DNA from: Streptomyces sp. NBC_00370
Lineage (GTDB): Bacteria > Actinomycetota > Actinomycetes > Streptomycetales > Streptomycetaceae
Length of the DNA: 64,000 nucleotides
Assembly (NCBI RefSeq): GCF_036084755.1
Contig: NZ_CP107968.1
Span: 3,230,501-3,294,500, forward strand
Direction: 5' to 3'
Shown here: in pieces, positions 60,310 to 64,000 of the stretch
Numbering within the stretch: the first letter of the stretch is position 1
How the letters are laid out: each line of letters opens with the position of its first letter
The notes under the pieces: generated by a model
The model's input: the letters and a program-made list of their open reading frames with translations, nothing else
What the model was told of the DNA's origin: nothing
The model's database searches: none
Program-made: the position numbers and the translations under genes

Positions 60310-60981
60310 TCAGCTCGCCAGGCGCAGGGCCGTGTCCACGGCTTCCCTCAGGCTGTCCACGACCGGCACCCCCGCGGCCTCCAGGCTCGCCCTGCTGTTC
60401 GAGCCCCCGGTGTACAGGACGGCGCGCGCGCCCACGTGCTCGGCGGCCAGCGCGTCGTCCAGCGCGTCCCCGATCACGACCGTCCGCGTGGCCGATATGG
60501 CGCCGCCCTCGGCGAGCGCGGCCAGATGGCGCTCCATGTGCTCGGCCTTGCTGCCGCCCGACGGTCCCGTACGCCCGTCGACCCGGACGAAGTGCCCCTC
60601 GATCCCGTGGCCCCGGACCACCGGCACCAGCTCCTCGTGCCCGTACATGCTCAGCAGCGACTGGCTGCGGCCCGCCGCCCGCCACTGTGTCAGCAGCTCC
60701 TCGACACCCTGGGTGAGCCCGCAGGCGGCGCGCCGCTCCGTGTAGTGGCGATGGAAGGTCTCGTCCATGAGCAGCCATTCGGCCGCCGTGGGACGGCGGC
60801 CCATCAGCCGCTCGTAGAAGACCGGCACCGGTACGCAGTACAGCTCGCGGTAGCGGTCGAGGGTGATCGTCTCCAGACCGATCTCGGCGAACGCGGCGTT
60901 GGTCGCGCCGATGATCGCCTGCATGTCGTCGAACAGCGTGCCGTTCCAGTCCCAGACCAGATGTGTGGTGTGCGTCCCCAT
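60310..60981 (-). CDS. HAD superfamily hydrolase
   Basis: 223 residues from ATG 60979-60981 (MGTHTTHLVWDWNGTLFDD). HAD motif I is DWNGT, with the nucleophile Asp; motif II is the SMYG segment; Lys is in the GGSKAEHM segment; motif IV is VIGDALDDALAA. The helical cap between motifs I and II matches phosphoglycolate-phosphatase-type HADs. Substrate is uncertain. It follows the DUF6912 gene on the same strand after 50 bases. Confidence 0.85.
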   Translation of the reverse strand: MGTHTTHLVWDWNGTLFDDMQAIIGATNAAFAEIGLETITLDRYRELYCVPVPVFYERLMGRRPTAAEWLLMDETFHRHYTERRAACGLTQGVEELLTQWRAAGRSQSLLSMYGHEELVPVVRGHGIEGHFVRVDGRTGPSGGSKAEHMERHLAALAEGGAISATRTVVIGDALDDALAAEHVGARAVLYTGGSNSRASLEAAGVPVVDSLREAVDTALRLAS

Positions 60982-61031
60982 GCCGAAAACGGTACCGGCA
61001 GGGTCTGACAGCGGGCACCCGGGCGGGCGGG

Positions 61032-61538
61032 TCAGGCGATGAGGTTGGGGATCTCCTGGACGCCGTACCAGAGCAGTTCGTGGTCCTCGGCGCCGTCGAC
61101 GGTGAAGCGGGCGTCGTCGTCGCCGTGGTCCGCGGCGCCGAGCGCCGCAGCGGCCGCTGTCACGTCCGCGTCCGCCTCGTCCGCGTCGACGTGCACGGCG
61201 GCCGCGGCCGTCATCGACACGGCGGCGGCGATCCGCACCTCGCCGAGCGCGGCTGCGTCCAGCCCCCGGTCGGGGTCGGAGACCGCTTCCCTGTCCGGTA
61301 CGTCGACGGCGACGACCACGCGCCGGCGCGCGATGTCGGGGGCGGCGGCGAGCCGGCGCAGCGAGGCCGCCGCGGCCCGGTTGAGGGCCGCGTACTCCAG
61401 CTCCTCGATGTCGTCGGAGACGTACCACTCGCGCAGTCCCGGGGTCACGGCGTAGGCGGTCAGCGGTCCGGGGCCCAGCTCGCCCGTCTTGTGCGCCTCG
61501 GCGAGGCCGGGAAGCGTCAGGGGGACGTAGACGCGCAT
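61032..61538 (-). CDS. DUF6912 family protein
   Basis: 168 residues from ATG 61536-61538 (MRVYVPLTLPGLAEAHK). Landmarks: GPLTAYAVTPGLREWY, EELEYAALNRAAAASLRRLA, RRRVVVAVDVPD, an acidic Asp/Ala-rich stretch (VDADEADADVTAAAAAL), and ELLWYGVQEIPNLIA at the C-terminus. I recognise it as a conserved actinobacterial family of unknown function, generally near secA. No catalytic motif is obvious. Confidence 0.78.
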   Translation of the reverse strand: MRVYVPLTLPGLAEAHKTGELGPGPLTAYAVTPGLREWYVSDDIEELEYAALNRAAAASLRRLAAAPDIARRRVVVAVDVPDREAVSDPDRGLDAAALGEVRIAAAVSMTAAAAVHVDADEADADVTAAAAALGAADHGDDDARFTVDGAEDHELLWYGVQEIPNLIA

Positions 61539-61838
61539 GAGCGGACCGCTTTCGTAGTCTTTCGTGGCCGGGTGGAACGCCGGAAGAACGTCTAAGGATA
61601 CGTGCGACGGTCCCTCTTCGGGGTGACGCGGACGGAGCACCCCGGCGTCCACCGGGTGCCGCGTCCGGCCCTCGGGCCTGGCCCGATACGGCGGTCCCGC
61701 CACTCGGATAGGTGATACTGCCCGGCCTTGCTCCGTGCGCGCACCGGCCTTGCGATGCTCCCTCCGCGCCCCGTAGAAGATGCCCACACAAGTTACCGCC
61801 CGGTATTCGGCCGGGCGGGCAGAACGGGGGCGATCTGC
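61539..61838. other. Divergent intergenic region
   Basis: 300 bases between the DUF6912 and Rv3235-family starts. No gene is supported, and no clear promoter elements or repeats are seen. Confidence 0.45.
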
Positions 61839-62330
61839 GTGAGCACGACAGGCACCAACAACCGAACCGACAACCGGTCCGACAACCGACCCGGCACCCG
61901 CACCGGCGGCGCCGACGCCACGGCGGCGCGGGTGGTCGCGGGAGCGCGGCCCCCGGGCCGGCGCGATCCGCGCAGGCCCGGCACCGGATCCCCGCGGCGG
62001 CGCCCGCACCTCCCGCCGCACCAGCTGTTCGCCGAGCGGCTGCTCGCCGTCCTCAGCGGCCGGAAGCCGGTGCACTGGATGCTCGGCCAGACGGTCGGCG
62101 AAGCGTACGAGCAGCTTGTCCTGCTCGCACCCGGCACCCCGCTCAGGGCGACCGGCACCCTGCCGGTGGTCAGGGCCTGCCGGGGCTTCTCGCCACGCGA
62201 CGGCGTCATCGAGGCGGCCGCCAGCATCGCGGCGGGCGAGCAGGTGCGGGCCATGGCCTTCCGGCTGGAACAGGGCGCCGATCTGCGCTGGCGCTGCGCG
62301 GCGGTGGAGATCGGCGGCGTACGGGTCTGA
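61839..62330 (+). CDS. Rv3235-family protein
   Basis: 163 residues from GTG 61839, with GGGGGCG about 8 bases upstream. A disordered, Arg/Pro/Thr-rich N-terminus (~60 residues) precedes a compact domain: HQLFAERLLAVLSGRKPVHWMLGQTVGEAYEQL, then ACRGFSPRDGVIEAAASI and RAMAFRLEQGADLRWRCAAVEIG. This matches the small family named for M. tuberculosis Rv3235, which also lies near secA1. Function is unknown. It converges on secA. Confidence 0.82.
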   Translation: MSTTGTNNRTDNRSDNRPGTRTGGADATAARVVAGARPPGRRDPRRPGTGSPRRRPHLPPHQLFAERLLAVLSGRKPVHWMLGQTVGEAYEQLVLLAPGTPLRATGTLPVVRACRGFSPRDGVIEAAASIAAGEQVRAMAFRLEQGADLRWRCAAVEIGGVRV

Positions 62331-62331
62331 T

Positions 62332-62363
62332 CCGGCCCGACCGGCTCGGACCGGTCGGGCCGG
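62332..62363 (+). terminator. Hairpin just after the Rv3235-family gene
   Basis: Perfect 13-bp stem (62332-62344 with 62351-62363), 6-base loop, directly after the stop codon. Confidence 0.75.
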
Positions 62364-62385
62364 CGCCCGAGGGCCCGGGAACAGA

Positions 62386-62432
62386 CCACAGGGCCGGGAC
62401 ACGCCCCGAAGGACGTGCGCCCGGCCCTGTGG
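62386..62432. terminator. Terminator between Rv3235-family gene and secA
   Basis: Perfect 13-bp arms CCACAGGGCCGGG (62386-62398) and CCCGGCCCTGTGG (62420-62432) around a 21-base loop, between two convergent genes. Confidence 0.75.
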
Positions 62433-62449
62433 ACCCAGCTCGCTGCCGG

Positions 62450-64000
62450 CTACTTCTTGCGGCGGCGGCCACCGGTCGTCTTCTGCGCCTTGCGCCGCTC
62501 GGCGCGCGTCAGACCGTCCGACGTGGACCGCGTCGGACCGCCGGCCTCGGCGCTCTGGAAGTCGCCCTCGACGACGCCGCCCTCACCGTCCACCGTGGGG
62601 GCGGAGAAGTGCAGCCGGTCGGGGCGCTGCGGCGCGTCGAGACCCTTGGCGCGGATCTCGGGACGGCCGGAGCCCGCCGGTACGGCGTCCTCCTTGACCA
62701 GCGAGGTGCGCTCGGCCTCGTCCTGCACCGGCACCTCCTCGACCTGCTGCTCGACCTGGACCTCCAGGTTGAACAGGTAGCCGACGGACTCTTCCTTGAT
62801 GCCGTCCATCATGGCGTTGAACATGTCGAAGCCCTCGCGCTGGTACTCGACCAGCGGGTCCTTCTGGGCCATCGCCCGCAGGCCGATGCCCTCCTGGAGA
62901 TAGTCCATCTCGTAGAGGTGCTCGCGCCACTTGCGGTCCAGCACGGAGAGCACCACACGCCGCTCCAGCTCACGCATGATGTCCGAGCCGAGCTGCGCCT
63001 CGCGCTCCTCGTACTGCTCGTGGCAGTCGTCCTTGATGGACTCGGCGATGAACTCGGAGGTGATGCCCGCGCGGTCGCCCGCCGCGTCCTCCAGCTCGTC
63101 GACCGTGACCTTCACCGGGTAGAGCTGCTTGAACGCGCCCCACAGCCGGTCGAGGTCCCACTCCTCGGCGAAGCCCTCGACGGTCTCCGCCTGGATGTAC
63201 GCGTCGATCGTGTCGTCCATGAAGTGCCTGACCTGCTCGTGCAGGTCCTCGCCCTCCAGGACGCGGCGGCGCTCGCCGTAGATGACCTCGCGCTGGCGGT
63301 TCAGCACCTCGTCGTACTTGAGGACGTTCTTACGCGTTTCGAAGTTCTGCTGCTCGACCTGCGACTGCGCGGAAGCGATGGCGCGGGTCACCATCTTGTT
63401 CTCGATGGGGACGTCGTCGGGGACGTTGGCCATCGACATCACGCGCTCGACCATCTGCGCCTTGAACAGCCGCATCAGGTCGTCGCCGAGCGACAGGTAG
63501 AACCGGGACTCGCCGGGGTCGCCCTGACGTCCGGAACGGCCGCGCAGCTGGTTGTCGATACGCCGCGACTCGTGCCGCTCCGTACCGAGGACGTAGAGCC
63601 CGCCGAGGTCCTTGACCTCTTCGAACTCGGCCTTGACCGCGCCCTCGGCCCGCTCCAGCGCCGCCGGCAGGGCGGCCGCCCACTCCTCGACGTGCTCGAC
63701 GGGGTCGAGGCCGCGCTGGCGCAGCTCCGCCTCGGCGAGGTCGTCGGGGTTGCCGCCGAGTTTGATGTCCGTACCACGGCCGGCCATGTTCGTGGCGACC
63801 GTGACAGCGCCCTTGCGGCCGGCCTGGGCGATGATCGTCGCCTCCCGGTCGTGCTGCTTGGCGTTGAGCACCTCGTGCTGCACACCGCGCTTGCTGAGCT
63901 GCTGCGAGAGGTACTCGGACTTCTCGACCGAGGTGGTGCCGACCAGGATCGGCTGGCCCTTCTCGTGCTTCTCGGCGATGTCGTCGACGACGGCGGCGAA
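62450..64000 (-). CDS. secA: Protein translocase ATPase SecA (C-terminal part)
   Basis: The frame is open to the right edge, so the N-terminal part is missing; 516 C-terminal residues are seen. They include the end of the second motor domain ([57 protein letters not shown]) and the helical scaffold and wing region ([32 protein letters not shown]). SecA drives secreted proteins through SecYEG. The C-terminus is a Lys/Arg tail ([18 protein letters not shown]) with no Cys-rich SEC-C zinc motif. Confidence 0.95.
   Translation of the reverse strand, partial: FAAVVDDIAEKHEKGQPILVGTTSVEKSEYLSQQLSKRGVQHEVLNAKQHDREATIIAQAGRKGAVTVATNMAGRGTDIKLGGNPDDLAEAELRQRGLDPVEHVEEWAAALPAALERAEGAVKAEFEEVKDLGGLYVLGTERHESRRIDNQLRGRSGRQGDPGESRFYLSLGDDLMRLFKAQMVERVMSMANVPDDVPIENKMVTRAIASAQSQVEQQNFETRKNVLKYDEVLNRQREVIYGERRRVLEGEDLHEQVRHFMDDTIDAYIQAETVEGFAEEWDLDRLWGAFKQLYPVKVTVDELEDAAGDRAGITSEFIAESIKDDCHEQYEEREAQLGSDIMRELERRVVLSVLDRKWREHLYEMDYLQEGIGLRAMAQKDPLVEYQREGFDMFNAMMDGIKEESVGYLFNLEVQVEQQVEEVPVQDEAERTSLVKEDAVPAGSGRPEIRAKGLDAPQRPDRLHFSAPTVDGEGGVVEGDFQSAEAGGPTRSTSDGLTRAERRKAQKTTGGRRRKK

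Overview
The window is high-GC actinobacterial DNA and almost certainly a Streptomyces chromosome core segment. Gene order matches the Streptomyces coelicolor SCO294x to SCO3005 neighbourhood as I remember it: murA, hupA, malic enzyme, HelD-like helicase, sigU/rsuA, nnaR, matB/matA, ssrA, smpB, ftsX/ftsE, prfB, pkaB/pkaA, NAD-glutamate dehydrogenase, secA. No database search was possible. Symbols rest on recognised protein sequence plus this synteny.

Region by region. 1-4.1 kb: four minus-strand genes of a type VII (ESX-like) secretion neighbourhood: two WXG100/Esp-like helical proteins, a mycosin protease, and a partial gene at the edge. 4.2-8.7 kb: a three-gene molybdenum hydroxylase (xanthine dehydrogenase-like) operon with 4-base overlaps, whose large subunit has lost two signature motifs. 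9-13.8 kb: GH20 hexosaminidase, DUF3039 protein, YqgE, MurA, HU. 14-22 kb: malic enzyme, HelD-like RNA polymerase-associated ATPase, anti-sigma/sigma pair, CGNR zinc-finger regulator, and NnaR with a near-perfect GlnR box. 22.1-26.4 kb: matA-matB-acyltransferase operon for an extracellular aminosugar polymer. 26.4-31.2 kb: an accessory island next to the 3' end of ssrA, with two paralogous XRE regulators, an RsbW-like ATPase, a double-GntR protein, an HD phosphohydrolase, a Nudix hydrolase and a small membrane protein.

31.4-36.6 kb: ssrA, smpB, ctp-like S41 protease, ftsX and ftsE on one strand (trans-translation and division), then a 65-residue zinc-ribbon membrane protein and a sortase-type LAETG surface protein. 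36.9-44.8 kb: prfB, two Ser/Thr kinases, and a divergent FHA-FtsK-like protein with an altered Walker A motif. 45-48.7 kb: a sugar ABC importer (lipoprotein and two permeases, no ATPase). 48.8-54.9 kb: teichoic-acid-type polymer synthesis and export (GT2-TagF fusion, TagGH-like ABC pair, TetR regulator with a palindromic operator region, GT87-like enzyme). 54.9-64 kb: NAD-glutamate dehydrogenase, HAD phosphatase, DUF6912 protein, Rv3235-family protein and the C-terminal half of SecA.

Most of the window is housekeeping. The best candidates for something undescribed are the ssrA-adjacent island, especially the overlapping XRE-Nudix-membrane protein triad and its XRE paralogue, and the motif-degenerate molybdenum hydroxylase. 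No CRISPR array, tRNA, rRNA, transposase, integrase or phage structural gene was seen.
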